DNA of 64,000 bases, taken from the NCBI GenBank assembly GCA_021397845.1, contig CM038051.1:16340827-16404826 (forward strand), read 5' to 3'. Shown piece by piece: positions 11,361 through 23,149 of the stretch (position 1 is its first letter; every line of letters begins with the position of its first letter). The position numbers and the translations under genes are program-made. The notes beneath the pieces were generated by a model. The model had not been told where the DNA came from. It worked only from the letters and a program-made list of their open reading frames with translations, and searched no databases. Source of the stretch: Areca catechu. Lineage: Eukaryota; Streptophyta; Magnoliopsida; Arecales; Arecaceae.

Positions 11361-12241
11361 CCTTTAAAAATGCCTCCACTCACTTTTTCAACGGTGGGCT
11401 AAATAAGGTCCGGTAACAGGCCTAAATCTGTTTAGAGCCGAAAAATCCCAAACCAGTAAGCATGCATCATATACCGAGCCCAATACTTCATTATAATAGA
11501 CCAATATCATATATAGAGCCAAATAAATATCTCTCATGGCTTATAAAGCTAATTCTGGTAGTCCAATTATGTAATTGAACAACAACGATCTCCTAGAGTG
11601 TCCAGATCTATCCATGGAATTGAGGGTCTTGCCAGGTGCATGCACGACTTCTAGAATAAGTTGAATCAACTATAAAGCACATGAAACAACTCCGATATGC
11701 CAGATTTGAGGTTTTGGTCAATGATCATTAGTTGTTTGATTAATCGGACCATCACATCATATATGAACCATGATGCTTAAGTCTGTAGTTTGGCAAAGGG
11801 CGATTTGATAGCTACACAAGTTATTCTCCCAATACGGGTAATGGCGAGCATCTCACACGATTTCACCGTAAATCTTATACACCCAATAAGCCACCAAAAA
11901 CAAACTTGTAATCTTAGTCTGATCGATTGGCTATCAAAATGACAAGACTCATGCTAGTTTACATGGACCCCTCAACTCAAGTGATAGGATATATAAAGGC
12001 TGTCATACAATAGAACATCCTCGATCATGATAGTGTAGTTTTAGTTCGGCGTCCTCTCAAACTAGCCAGGCAATGTGATGTGGAGGCTTTACTCTTGACA
12101 ACCAAGAAATGGTTACCACTATTTTATGGCCATCATCCACCATCAACAGCCATGTAAATGACATCTCTCATCTCTCAACGTCATCCTTCTTTTCAATAGT
12201 TTAAGGAATAAAAAACCAGAGTATTAGTTCCCCCCCCCTCC
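11361..12241. other. Unassigned intergenic sequence
   Basis: No gene, RNA or repeat could be supported. Confidence 0.4.
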
Positions 12242-12510
12242 TCTTTTTTTTTTTCTTTTTTTTTTCTATGAACAAAAAGATAGGGAGGATAAATTCTAGC
12301 GTAGCTATCCCCGCAGGCCCCCACCCCGCCATTTTCACAGTCTCTCCCACCTAATGGTAAGTAGGTCAATCGGGCACTATTAAGATACCAACCTAGACTC
12401 TAGGATTAATTCTGGATTTAATCGAGTCATCCACGGAATCATTACTCGAACCCACGACCGGTTGGTAATGAAATAAGATCTCTACCAACCGGGCTACCAC
12501 CTTAGTGGTT
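12242..12510 (-). mobile_element. tRNA-derived SINE, full length
   Basis: On the minus strand it begins near 12510 with a clear A box (TGGTAGCCCGGTTGGTAGAG) and a B box (GGTTCGAGTAA). Next come 'ctcgattaaatccagaatt', the 'gcggggatagcta' segment shared with the copy at 3471-3800, and a poly-A tail (poly-T at about 12243-12266 on the plus strand). Confidence 0.75.
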
Positions 12511-13260
12511 TAGTTCTCCTTTAATGGACAATCAATCAACTAAGCCTTTTACATTGTTTGCATAGTTCTTTGGTATCTAATACCTGATAGACATCATTGG
12601 TGTCTAAGAAAAGGGGTTCAAGGATGATGTAGTATTGAAAGAAGGTGGTTCTTTAATTGGTTCCGTTATCTGACCTGGCCAATTGATTTGGTGTCTAAGG
12701 AAAGCAATGAGGGGACCCCCACTAACCATATCCTTATCTGGCTAGTGGGTAATTGGCATCTAACTTCGAAGGCTCAAAGACAACCTTGGAACAATTAAGA
12801 ACTATCTAGAACTAGGGACCCTATGATAGAGAGTCCATAGACTGCTAACTTATTTGCAACTAACATAGAACTTTAACTAATACTCCTCTATCACTTTTAG
12901 CTTTAGGACTCCTTAAGCTTTTACCTTTAGTCTTCTTTCTATCTTTTTTCTCTCTTCTTCCCTCCTCTCCTCTCTAAAAAAAATAAGTAAAAAAAAACTT
13001 AAAAGAAGATTGCTCTGATCTAAGACCTTTGATTAAATATCTCAAAATCATCAGAACAATCCGATGAATTGGAGCAGTGCTAGGAACATGGATCTTAATT
13101 GCAGAGTGGATAAGTTGTCCCATGCCTTTGGTGCCATGCCCTATGAATTTGACCATCAACTACCTATCAGACACTCTTCCACTCCTTCCCTTTTTCCTGA
13201 ACAATAGACATGCTCCACATATTTGAGTCCAACTTACTTTGTAAGTGAGTGCCCAGCCAT
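12511..13260. other. Unassigned spacer, possibly old retrotransposon interior
   Basis: No intact frame. Its position just upstream of the gag-like piece suggests decayed element sequence, but nothing diagnostic is visible. Confidence 0.3.
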
Positions 13261-13773
13261 GTACCAATTTTCTGAATCTAGGAATGACCAAGTTTACCAA
13301 GATCAACGGCCTATAGAACAGGAGAAAACCTAAACTTTAATGCTCACAACCTAGGTTAGGGGGCTCAACCAGATTTGTTGTGGCAACCACATCCAATGGT
13401 TACCCTGGTACCACAAAGACCTCCGTTTGTAGATGGATCATATTACGATCAGCCCTATCCATGTTATCAACCTTCTCCTAATTATAGCCTATCATTTCAA
13501 GAGAAGGTTCTGCAAGCAATAGATAGAATAAAAAAATTGGTCATACCCCATCTCTCCAACTAATCAACCCAGATATCGACAGGTTTGCTCAATTTCAATA
13601 ATTAATTATGCCTCAGCAGCAACCTATTGATGAGCTTATGAATCATAATGAACGATTATTAATTGAAGTTGATAGGAAGGAGGTAGGAATATTGTCTAAT
13701 CAGTCCGAGAGTAACTTAAAGGGATATTACAAGACTCAAAAATTTAATAATAACTTAGAGGGATACTACCAAG
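13261..13773 (+). pseudogene. gag-like fragment of a Ty3/gypsy (Athila-like) element
   Basis: The plus-strand frame 13375-13563 encodes a Pro/Gln/Tyr-rich segment ending 'SFQEKVLQAIDRIKK', resembling the region of Athila-type gag downstream of the nucleocapsid. The frame from 13608 continues with 'NERLLIEVDRKEVGILS', comparable to the 'REEGRLPSQP' region of such proteins. The fragment stops abruptly where the purine-rich part of the chromovirus 5' LTR begins (~13774). Assignment is from memory of family patterns. Confidence 0.4.
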
Positions 13774-16060
13774 ATGAAGAAAAGAAAAGAAAAAGATGAA
13801 GAAAAGAGAGGAAAAAGAGGAGGGAAGAAAAGGAAAGGAAAAGAAAAAAAAGAGAAGGAAAGGAAAAAAAAAGAAAAAGAAAAGAAAAAAAAAAGGAAGA
13901 AGAAAGAAAATAATAATAATAATATAATAAATATAAAAAGGGAAGATATCGAAAAGTTTTTTTTTGGGAATTTGTAAAGTGAGGGTATCAACGGGTAGAC
14001 CACTGATGAAATTTAGATAAAAAACAGATTTATAATTATCCTAGGATTATTTATTTATATTAAAAATTAATATTATAGGAGAACCACTTTCTGAGCAGAA
14101 GGGTATTGGGCGAGCTTTGAGATAGATTGATATCGGATACATTTGGATAAGCTTTTGAGAGATAAAGATTTCTGAACATGATCATCAATTTTATACATAT
14201 ATCTTATATGACATGATTTGATCCGAGTACATGTGCATTAGCATGCGTGGTTATTTTTGCATGGTATATTTTAACTTCTCGTGATGGATAGTATGATGAT
14301 GTTACTATTATTTATGTTCATGTATACCATGTTTTATTGAGCAAAGTTATCTTTGGATGGGTTGGACCATAATGCCGGTGTTACGGCTGTAACGATGACG
14401 TGGCACGTCTCAGATTTCGTTGGGCGTGATTCGGGCCACGTGGAATTTTTTCGGCCAAGTCAGTTGCGGCTCCGCTCCGTACAGAGAAGGTCCTGAGGAA
14501 TGGACGCACGAGCTCCGAGGTTGCCCCTCGAGCCGTGCGCGCTGCACTCCGAGAAAGGTGCCCTATACGGTCGACGACGGCACGCGAAACATCACTTATG
14601 TCGGCCCGACATGTTCCGCAGTCGAGAGACGAGGCCCTGACAAAATAGGACCCGATAACGGACAGCGTCGGTGCTTGGGAAGGAGAGCGCTCACGCTCGG
14701 CCCAAGGTTTGGTCGGCGGCCTGACCAGCACCCCCTCCCCTACTCTTTCCCGCTAGGCTTGGCAAACGAGGCCGAAAAGCCGCCCGGCTCTTTGATCCAG
14801 AAGGGGAAAGAGAAAGGGACGGAGGGGAGGAGATGAAAGCGACAAAGAAGCCTCCCAGGAGCAAAAAACGAGGGGGCAACAAGAAGAGATAAAAAGGAAG
14901 GAGAGAATAGACGATAAGGGAGGTGAGCAAACAAAAAATGAAGGCTGGAGACTCCGCTCCAAGAGCGAGATCCAAGGTCCCGAGAGGGGGCCCCTTGGCG
15001 TGAGCTCAGCGAAGGAACCCAGCCGGGTTTCTGGTCTCTCTGGCACCTTTCTTGCTAGCATGTTCTCTGAGTCTGGGACCCTTCGGGGGCCCGTCCCAGA
15101 GAATCTGTTCCCTCTCGCCGTATACTAACTTGACCGTCGGAGCTCCCTCGCCGGAATCCCCGGCCAGGGTTTTGACTTTGCCTTGCAGGTTTGATCCAGC
15201 CAGGAGACCCCAGGGGCAAGACGGTCTAGTCGGATCGGTGGCTCCGAAGCCACAGGCGCGGTGGCGGGATCGGCAACAGCCGGTTATTGAAAAAATATAA
15301 ATGACATGATTTGACTACATGATGTGGAATGATAAAGTATTAATCAAGAGAATATGGTATTTGGACTAGCCACGCCATGGGCGGGACCGTGGTTATTGAG
15401 GTTGCTAGTCACAAGCGGGATTGTGATAAATTATGTGATAGTTATAGGCTGGATTGTGATAAATTGTATGTCAGTCACAGGTGGGAGTGTGATAATAATG
15501 TGCCAGTCACAGGTTGGAGTATGATCGTGGTTAGTCCAGAACCCTAAAGAAGAAGGATAACTAATGGAAACATAAAAAGAAAATATAATGCTATCAAAAA
15601 TTTTGTCATACTTGACATTTGAGTTATTTTAGTTGCATGATCTGATAAACTATTATTTTTTAATTATTTTCAAATTATACTATTATTGGTATGACTATTT
15701 ATGGACCTTACTAGGCTATAAAGCTTACTCTTTATTTTTTAATTTTTTCAGAGATGCAGGATGCATAGCAAGGATCGGTCTGGGCATGAGACTAAATATC
15801 AATATTTAGATTGTTTAGATAGTTTTGTTGAGTTAATTCGGTTGCTGATACTTATAATAAATCAGTGGACCATTTAGTGTTTTGACTTGAATAAATATAT
15901 CATTTACTTATTATTAAATTATTTAAATAATGTTGGTTTAATTACTGTAATTTTAAAGGAAGTAACTCGTGTACCTAGACCTGGCATGATCTCAAGGACA
16001 AAACCTGGGGTCGTGCAACCGATCCGTAGTCGATCCCGGTATAGGATTCGGGATGTGATA
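13774..16060 (+). repeat. Chromovirus 5' LTR, 5'-truncated and interrupted
   Basis: From the purine-rich tract and the short AAT run (about 13910-13935) through 'gtaaagtgagggtatcaac', 'attgggcgagct', 'ttctcgtgatggata' to the end 'ggattcgggatgtgata' it aligns with the 3' LTR at about 41200-42529. The first ~700-800 bp of the LTR, present in the 3' copy (40394 to about 41200), are missing and replaced by gag-like sequence. The terminal CA is mutated to TA. The 900-bp solo LTR at 14379 interrupts it. Confidence 0.85.
14379..15278 (+). mobile_element. Solo LTR (900 bp) inside the chromovirus 5' LTR
   Basis: It starts TGTTACGGCTG and ends CGGCAACA, flanked on both sides by GCCGG (14374-14378 and 15279-15283). 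The uninterrupted 3' LTR reads 'gatgctggttattg' at the same place, which confirms the empty site. GC content is much higher than in the surrounding AT-rich LTR. Near its 3' end it carries 'cttgaccgtcggag...ttgcaggt', a block shared with the solo LTR at 19063-21308 (at 21160) and, more distantly, the Tat LTRs. Confidence 0.92.
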
Positions 16061-16063
16061 GAG

Positions 16064-16075
16064 TGGTATCAGAGC
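16064..16075 (+). promoter_or_regulatory. Primer-binding site of the chromovirus (initiator tRNA-Met type)
   Basis: TGGTATCAGAGC, the usual complement of the 3' end of initiator tRNA-Met, three bases after the 5' LTR end at 16060. It would prime minus-strand DNA synthesis. Confidence 0.9.
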
Positions 16076-16212
16076 TTAGGTTATAGGATCCTAGGATGCA
16101 TGTTATAGAGAGAGATGAGGGTCGATCATAGGGTTGGGATAGGATAAAGTAATATATATTCACATATACTTAGGTGATATATGAATACTCACAATGATTG
16201 GTATAGGATCCT

Positions 16213-17410
16213 ATGACGCGTGGAGGCGGACGTGGATGTGTTAGAAAGCCTACAAGATTGGTGGATGGTTCAAATATTTGGGAGCCCTTGGAATGGCAAG
16301 AAGATGCTGAGATCTTACCCGATAGTGGCGTACACCTGCAGAAACCCTCGCTCAATCTCATGGACAACACCCTTGAGACTGGGATAGTCAAAATAGGAAC
16401 CTCAGGCAGACCTGAAGTTTAGCCTAGGGACCAGGTTGACCTCCCTCAGCTGATGCAACTACTAGTACAATAACAAGCCACTACGAGAATTGATGTGATG
16501 AGGCTAATAGAGGTGCAACAGCAACAACAACAACTCATGCAATAATAGTAACAACAACTTATGCAGCAACAACAACAGTTTATGCAACTACTATGGTAGC
16601 AACAACAATAACAAGAAACTTTGCAGCATCACCCAGGAGCCAACGGCCTACAAGGATGTCAAATAATCTTGATATATTTCAAGAAATATGCCCCACCAGT
16701 ATTTAAGAAAATGTTAACCCTATGGAGGCAGAGGGTTGGTTGAAAGTGGTCGAGATAGTGTTCCAAGCTTTAAGGTGCCCAATAGTGGAAAAGGTTAATT
16801 TAGCTACTTTAATGTTACAAGATGAGGCTGTCGCTTGGTGGGATATGGAGCTTGGAAAGCTAGGACCGAATGATGCATCTTTTACTTGGAAAGGTTTCAG
16901 GAGAGCATGATAGTTGCCTAGTATACTGCGAAGTTCGAAGAACTGTCTAGGTATGCCCTGACATTGATAGCGGATGAAGGCATTCAAGTTAGAAAATTTG
17001 AGAATGGACTCAGATGTCAAATCCAATAAATAATTGCCTTTGAGCTGCCCTCCTATAAGAAGGTCATCAACAAGGCGCTAATAATAGAAAGAGGGTTGGA
17101 CATTGCTCAAGCATAGAGAGAAAAAACTTTGAAGAAGATATCCAGATCAGGAGGATATTAGGGTCAACCTAATATAAATATTGGTGCAAAGATTAAGAGG
17201 TACGATAATGTTGCTCCAAATGACAAGGCTCGGTAGAAGGATGATGTCAAGTGTTATAAGTACGGTGGGCCTCACTACCAGCAAGATTGCACGTGGTTAG
17301 GAGGTAAATGCTACAAATGCGGCAAGGAGGGTCACAAGGCTATTGTGTGTTGTAGTGGTCAGGGGTCAAATACAAGCACCTCAAGCTTCTCAAGAAACCC
17401 CGATTAGCCA
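16213..17410 (+). pseudogene. Chromovirus gag (capsid/nucleocapsid), broken
   Basis: The first open piece (16213-16422) is followed by a glutamine-rich run (16500-16620) in which several expected CAA/CAG codons are TAA/TAG. A capsid-like segment at 16722-16910 contains 'AVAWWDMEL', typical of the retrotransposon gag domain. Near 17250-17352 are two zinc knuckles, the first weak (CYKYGGPHYQQDC, second Cys changed to Tyr) and the second good (CYKCGKEGHKAIVC). These bind element RNA during particle assembly. Many stops make it non-functional. Confidence 0.85.
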
Positions 17411-17471
17411 AGCACCTCATGATGGACATCAGTAAGGAGGAGGACTACAGAAGCCAAGAACCCAGGGACGG

Positions 17472-17830
17472 GTGTATGCACTTACGCAGCAGGATGCCAA
17501 TGCTTCTAATTCGATGGTGACAGGTATGATTGGGTTGTCATCTAGTAGTATTTATGTTTTGTTTGATACTGGTGCTACATATTCTATTATATCAGCTAGT
17601 ATGGTTAGGAAAAATAAAGAGTTATCTCTAGTACCCCTAGAAACTGAGCTCTGTGTTTCCACACCAAGTGGAGATGTCATCTTAATTGACCTAATCTGCA
17701 AGGATTGCAAATTGGACATCGAAGGTAGGGAGATGAAGGCAGATTTAATAATCCTAGAGATAAAGGACTTTGATGTGATCCTTGGGATGGACTAGTTAGC
17801 GGCATATCATGCTTCCATTGATTGCTTCGA
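17472..17830 (+). pseudogene. Chromovirus aspartic protease
   Basis: An open 107-residue frame contains the active-site triad as DTGA (residues ~36-39, 'VLFDTGATYS') and the downstream 'DVILGMD' signature of gypsy proteases. The next codon is a stop where a Trp is usual ('GMDWL'). This is the best preserved chromovirus domain. It would cut the gag-pol polyprotein in the particle. Confidence 0.85.
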
Positions 17831-17979
17831 GAAGATGGTGAGATTTCGGGTCCCTGGCTAGCCAGAGTTTGACTTTATGGATAGCAAGTTAACTTCTCAA
17901 TGGAGGGTGATCTCAACTTTTAATGCCAGGCAACTCCTCAGCAAAGGTTGTGAAGGATTTTTGGTGGTAATGATAGATA

Positions 17980-19062
17980 CATGACAATAGGAGCTCAGGT
18001 TAAAAGACATTCCTATTATGAACGAGTTTCTAGAGGTCTTCCCCGATGACCTGCCAGGATTATCTCCTGATAGAGAAATCAAGTTCTCCATTGATCTCGT
18101 ACTTGGCATTGGAGCCATCTCCAGAGCTCCATATAGGATGGCTCCAGCTGAATTGAAGGAGCTTAAGGAGTAATTGCAAGAATTGCTAGATAAAAGATTT
18201 ATCAGACCAAGTGTGTCTCCCTGGGGTGCTCTAGTATATTTATGAAGAAGAAGGATGGTAGTCTTCGACTCTTTATAGACTATTGGGAGTTAAACAAGGT
18301 GACAATACATAATAAATATCCTTTACTGAGGATGGATGATCTATTCGATCAACTACAAGGGGCACAAGTATTTTCAAAAATTGATCTTTGATCCGGCTAC
18401 CATTAATTAAAGATAAGGGTTGAAGATGTGCCTAAGATAGCCTTTAGAACCAGATATGGATATTATGAGTTCCTGGTCATGCCCTTCAGTCTGACAAATG
18501 TACCTGTAGCTTTCATGGACCTCATGAATCGAGTGTTCAGGCCCTACTTGAATCAGTTTATAGTGGTGTTCATTGATGACATACTAATTTATTCGATGAG
18601 CCCCCAAGCACATGAAGAATACCTAAGGCTAGTATTGCAAACACTCAAGAAAAAGAAGTTGTATGCCAAGTTACAAAAGTGTGAGTTTTGATTGGATAGA
18701 GTTGCCTTTCTCGGACACGTCATCTCTAAGAAAGGTGTTTCCGTAGATCCCAAGAAAGTGGAGGCTGTGGTAAATTAGGAAAGACCCACTAATGTATCTG
18801 AGATTCGTAGTTTCTAGGAATGGTAGGATACTATCAAAGATTTGTGGAAGGATTCTCCCTTATTGCCATTGCTTTAACCCACCTGACCTAAAAATGAATA
18901 AAATTTGAATGGACAGATGAATGTGAACAAAGTTTCCAAGAGTTGAAAAGATGATTGGTGATATTCCCAGTGCTAACCGTTCCTACTGAAATAGGAGACT
19001 TCACCATATATAATGATACATTTCGCAAAGGTCTTGGATGTGTATTAATGCAAAATGGAAAG
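17980..19062 (+). pseudogene. Chromovirus reverse transcriptase and start of RNase H, interrupted at 19062
   Basis: RT begins with 'EFLEVFPDDLPGL' and 'IDLVLGIGAISRAPYRMAP' (18020-18145). The catalytic box reads FIDDILIYS (18571-18597) within an open frame 18428-18691. The connection region has 'PTNVSEIRSF' (18784 on). Frameshifts and stops occur throughout, for example 'FLG' broken near 18815. The frame runs into the solo LTR at 19063 after the RNase H start ('GLGCVLMQNGK'); it resumes at 21314 with 'VIAYASRQL'. Confidence 0.9.
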
Positions 19063-21308
19063 TGATATGGCAAGATCACTGGTGTGGAGCATACATCAAC
19101 CCAGTTGGCCGCCGGCGTGCCACGTGACGTTCTCTTCCAAGCTCTCCTGCCAAGTGGCTTGACCGGCGGTCGCGTCCACCTCGATCCGAGCTCGGCACCT
19201 CTGTCCCTTCGTCAGGTGTCGACCCAGGAGGGGTCCATCTCGGTCGAAGTGGGCCTGCCTCTGCTCCTCCATCAGGTGGCACCCCCAGATGGGTCTATCT
19301 CTGTCGGAGTCGAGCCTGGCATCTCTGCTCCTTCTGCCAGGTGGCGCCCCCAAACGGGTCCATCTCGGCCGAAATCGAGCTTGCCTCTGCCCCTTCGCCA
19401 GGTATCGACCCAAACGGGGTCCATCTTGGTCGAAGTGGGCTTGCCTCTGCTCCTCCGCCAGGTGGCACCCCGAGATGGGTCCACTTGGACCGGAGTCGAG
19501 CCTGGCATCTCTGCTCCTTCTGCTAGGTGGTGCCCCCAAACGGGTCCACCTCGACCGAAGTCGAGCTTGTCTCTGCCCCTTCGCCAGGTGTCGACCCAAG
19601 AGGGGTCCACCTCGATCGAAGTGGGCCTGCCTCTACTCCACCATGTGGCACCCCTAGATGGGTCCACCTCGGTCGAAGTCGAGCCTGGCATCTCTGCTCC
19701 TTTCGCTAGGTGGCGCCCCCAGATGGGTCCACCTCGGTTGAAGTCAAGCTTGCCTCTGCCCCTTCACCAGGTATCGATCCAGGCGGGGTCCATCTCAGTC
19801 GAAGTGGGCCTGCCTCTGCTCCTCCTCTAGGTAACATCCCCAGATGGGTCCACCTCGGCCGGAGTCGAGCCTGACATCTCTACTCCTTCCGCCAGGTGGC
19901 GGCCCTAGATGGGTTCACCTCGATCGAAGTTGAGCTTGCCCCTGCCCCTTTACCAGGTGTCGACCCAGGCGGGGTCCACCTCGGCTGAAGTGGGCCGACC
20001 TCTGCTCCTCCGCTAGGTGGCGCCCCCAGATGGGTCCACCTCGACCGGAGTCGAGCCTGGCATCTCTGCTCTTTCCGCCAGGTGGCGCTCCCAGACGGGT
20101 CCACCTCGGCTAAAGTCAAGCTTGCCTCTGCCCCTTCGTCAGGTCTCGACCCAAGCAAGGTCCACCTCAGTCGAAGTGGGCCTGTCTCTGCTCCTCCGCC
20201 AGGTGGCACCCCAGACGGGTCCACCTCGGTCGGAGTTGAGCCTGGCATCTCTACTTCTTCTGCCAAGTGGCGCCCCTAGACGGGTCCACCTCGATTGAAG
20301 TCGAGCTTGTCTCTATCCCTTCGCCAGGTGTTAACCCAGGCGGGGTCCCCTCGGCCGAAGTGGGCATGCCTCTGCTCCTTCCACCAGGTGGCACCCTCAG
20401 ATGGGTCTGCCTCGGCCGAAGTCGAGCCTGGCATCTCTGCTCCTTCCACCAGGTGGCGCTCCCAGACAGGTCCGCCTCGGCCGAAGTCGAGCCTTCTCCA
20501 TGGATCACGAAAGGCTCGAGGGTGAAGCCCCGAGGACAATGCTGAGGATGGCACACACATGGCGGCTCATTTAGTACGGCATTCCTAGATCTATAATGAT
20601 GCGCGAAACCTCATTACACTAGTTTAGGAAGGACACCCTGATCGAGGTATTGGACCCGATGGCTGGTTACTTGGTACTCTAAAAGGGAGAGCTACAGTCA
20701 ACGCCTCGAGTCTGAGGGCACCTTTGCAAGGATCGAGGTCCCGCCAAGTTCCCCCTTTCATGACAACATGGTGAATAAGACAAGCTCACCATTTAATTCC
20801 TAACCAAAAGGGGAGGCGACCTCTAGGGAATGACGAATGAGCACTGCGGACCTGCAAAGCTCCCAGAGGGGGAGAATCGAAGGACCGAAGCACCTAACGA
20901 CCTTAAAGGGGCACCAAGGGGCGAGAAGGTAGGTAAGAAATCAAGAGGACAAGCACACAAGAGGAGAGACGGAGGTTTCCAGATAGAGGCTCGGAGAGCT
21001 CGCAAGAGCGCATCCGACAAGCCCGATCACAAGAGCCGGAGTGCTGATCCCTCTTGCTCTTGTCCACTTTCACTCATCTCCTCACAAAAGATTCTTCTAA
21101 GCATGGAGACCCAACGGAGATCCATCTTAGTGGATCTGTTCCACTTTACCGCTCGCTAACTTGACCGTCGGAGTACCCCCACCGGAACCCCCGGTCCGGG
21201 TCTCTAATCTTGTTTTGCAGGTCCGAGAGCGTTAGGATTCCGGAATAAAGGGGACCGATGTCTGGTGCCAACTCACAGCTACAGGCCACAGTAGTAAGGT
21301 CAGCAACA
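19063..21308 (+). mobile_element. Solo LTR (2246 bp) inside chromovirus RNase H
   Basis: It starts TGATATGGCAAGATC and ends GTCAGCAACA, flanked by GAAAG on both sides (19058-19062 and 21309-21313). Removing it and one GAAAG restores 'QNGKVIAYAS', the RNase H reading frame. It contains no PBS or coding domain. The 5' half is a higher-order tandem repeat; the 3' part has the family block 'cttgaccgtcggag...ttttgcaggt' (21160-21223). Same family as 6371-7995. Confidence 0.95.
19150..20490 (+). repeat. Higher-order tandem repeat: ~186-bp units, each of three ~62-bp monomers
   Basis: The marker 'gcctggcatctct' (or a near match) occurs at 19314, 19500, 19683, 19869, 20055, 20240 and 20425, spaced 183-186 bp. 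Each unit contains three related monomers of about 60-65 bp ending in 'gaagtcgag', 'gaagtggg' or 'ggagtcgag' and sharing 'tctgc.cct.c.ccaggtg.c'. 186 is divisible by 3, which keeps long frames open on both strands without implying coding. Confidence 0.88.
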
Positions 21309-21726
21309 GAAAGGTAATAGCTTATGCCTCGAGACAGTTGAAACCATATGAGTCTAATTATCCTACACATGATCTTGAGCTAACAGCTATGGTCTTTGCT
21401 CTAAAAATATGGAGGCATTATATGCATGGTGGCCATTGCAAGATTTTTATAGATCATAAAAGTTTAACATACATCTTCACTTAGAAGGAGTTGAACTTAA
21501 GATAAAGAAGATGGTTGGAGGTGCTAAAGGACTACGACTTAACCATAAATTATCATCCATGAAAGGTAAATATGGTGGCAAATGCCCTAAGTAGGAAGTC
21601 TCCAAGTAAGTTGGCAGCTTTACTTACTGATAAAAAACATATCATGTTGAATTTTGAGAGATCTAAGATCGAAGTATGGTTACATGATCCTGAAATTCAG
21701 CTAGCTAATCTTATGGTACAGCCTAC
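21309..21726 (+). pseudogene. Chromovirus RNase H (second part) and start of integrase linker
   Basis: It continues the RNase H frame: 'VIAYASRQLKPYESNYPTHD' (21314 on), 'ELTAMVFALKIWRHY', 'FIDHKSLTYIFT', 'DYDLTINYHP' and 'VVANALSRKS' (21572). The ORF 21572-21823 runs into the copia LTR at 21727. The catalytic Glu and Asp motifs are recognisable but stops interrupt the domain. Confidence 0.9.
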
Positions 21727-23102
21727 TGTTGATCATATGATTGATTTTGATGATTACAAAACATTGATGCATGATTATGTTACTAATTATCCTTGTAAAG
21801 ATTATTTTTGTAGAGTATCATAGGTTTAAAAGATGTTTGAAATAGTTTGGAAGAAGTTTGGAGTGGTTTGAAAGTATTTGAAGAAGTTCAGCTCGAGCCG
21901 ACTCATGGATGAAGAGCCGACACTTTCAGAATGGCAGAACTGTAATTATTCAATCAAAATGACTCCAGAATGGCAAAACTGTAATTATTTCAAAAGTTCG
22001 AGCCAACTCAAGCTTGAAGAGCCGACTCGTCCAGAATTTTTATTTGACTTGTTTGAGACTTCGAGCAGACTTTTGAACCTCGAGTCGACTCGAGTGACGG
22101 GTTCTGGCACTCTAATGGCTAGTTACAGAATTTATTTTTCTTCCAGAACTTTTATTTGAATTGTCTGAGACTTCGAGCCGACTCTTAAACCTCGAGTCGA
22201 CTCGAGTGACGGGTTCTTGCACTCTAATGGCTAGTTATAGAATTTATTTTTCTTCATTCCAACAGTTCCAAATGATCATATTTCGATTTTCAAGGCACTC
22301 CAACGGTCAAGACAACATGGGAATACTTCCAAAACATATATATAATGGATCAAATTCAAAAGAAAAGAAGAGAGGGAGGAATGAATTAGTTTTGGAGTTA
22401 GAGAAGAAAAAGTAAGCTTCAAAGAAATATTTTTTTAGGGAATCAAGTGAGCTTTATTTTCCACACTCAAGAGGGATTCAGGATCAATCTACTACGACTC
22501 TTGAGGCATCTCTTGAAGAAGAGGAAGAGCTTTGAAGAGCATATCTTGAAGCCTTAGAGCTACACCAATACGAGCTAAAGTGGCAACCATCTACTCTTTG
22601 GGAGTTTGTATTTTATATTGCATTGTTTGCTTATTTTACTTTTGTTTGGGTTTTTGGTTAGCCCGTTGCAAAACCAAGTTGGGTTCTTGGTGATCCTAGT
22701 ATAAAACCAAGAGTGGATTTTTGGTGAGCCCGTGTAAAACCAAGTTTGGGTTCTTGGTGATCTTGATATAAAATCAAGAGTGGGTTTCTTTTGTGAGCCC
22801 GGTATAAAAACCAAAGGGAGTTGGGTTTGGATTGTGATTCCGGTAAAACAATCCGACTGTATTCTACGAAGAATATAGTGAAAATTCCAAGTGGTCCTTG
22901 GATAGTGGACGTAGGAACTGGGTTGCTCCGAACCACTATAAATTATGGTGTTTGTGATTATTTTGTTTGAGCTCATTTATTTGCTTCCGTATTTAATTCT
23001 TTAAATACTTCACTCACTATACTAAGATTTCAAAGTGCACATACTTGCTAAAGTTTTTATAATCCCAATTCACCCCCCTTTTGGGAAGCCATCTGGGCAA
23101 CA
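21727..23102 (+). repeat. 5' LTR of the gag-only copia element
   Basis: Contains a ~110-bp internal direct repeat around 'cctcgagtcgactcgagtgacggg' (near 22075 and 22190; only one such copy in the 3' LTR), and near 22640-22800 several 'accaag.gtgggttcttggtga' repeats. It ends 'gggcaaca' at 23102. By eye it differs from the 3' LTR mostly by transitions plus small indels, on the order of several percent. Confidence 0.9.
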
Positions 23103-23104
23103 AG

Positions 23105-23120
23105 TGATATCAAAGCAGAG
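23105..23120 (+). promoter_or_regulatory. Primer-binding site of the copia element
   Basis: 'gtgatatcaaagcag', a variant of the tRNA-Met site (TGGTATCAAAGC in related copia elements), two bases after the LTR end. Confidence 0.7.
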
Positions 23121-23149
23121 TCTCTGAAAATTACTTAGAGTAAAGATTT

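Noticed and set aside
12480..12510. tRNA gene at the SINE head
   Set aside because: A and B boxes are good, but the sequence does not fold as a tRNA and continues into a SINE body with a poly-A tail.
19084..19830. 248-codon plus-strand frame and long minus-strand frames in the same interval
   Set aside because: They lie wholly in the 62/186-bp tandem array of a solo LTR; the period is a multiple of three, so frames stay open without coding meaning.
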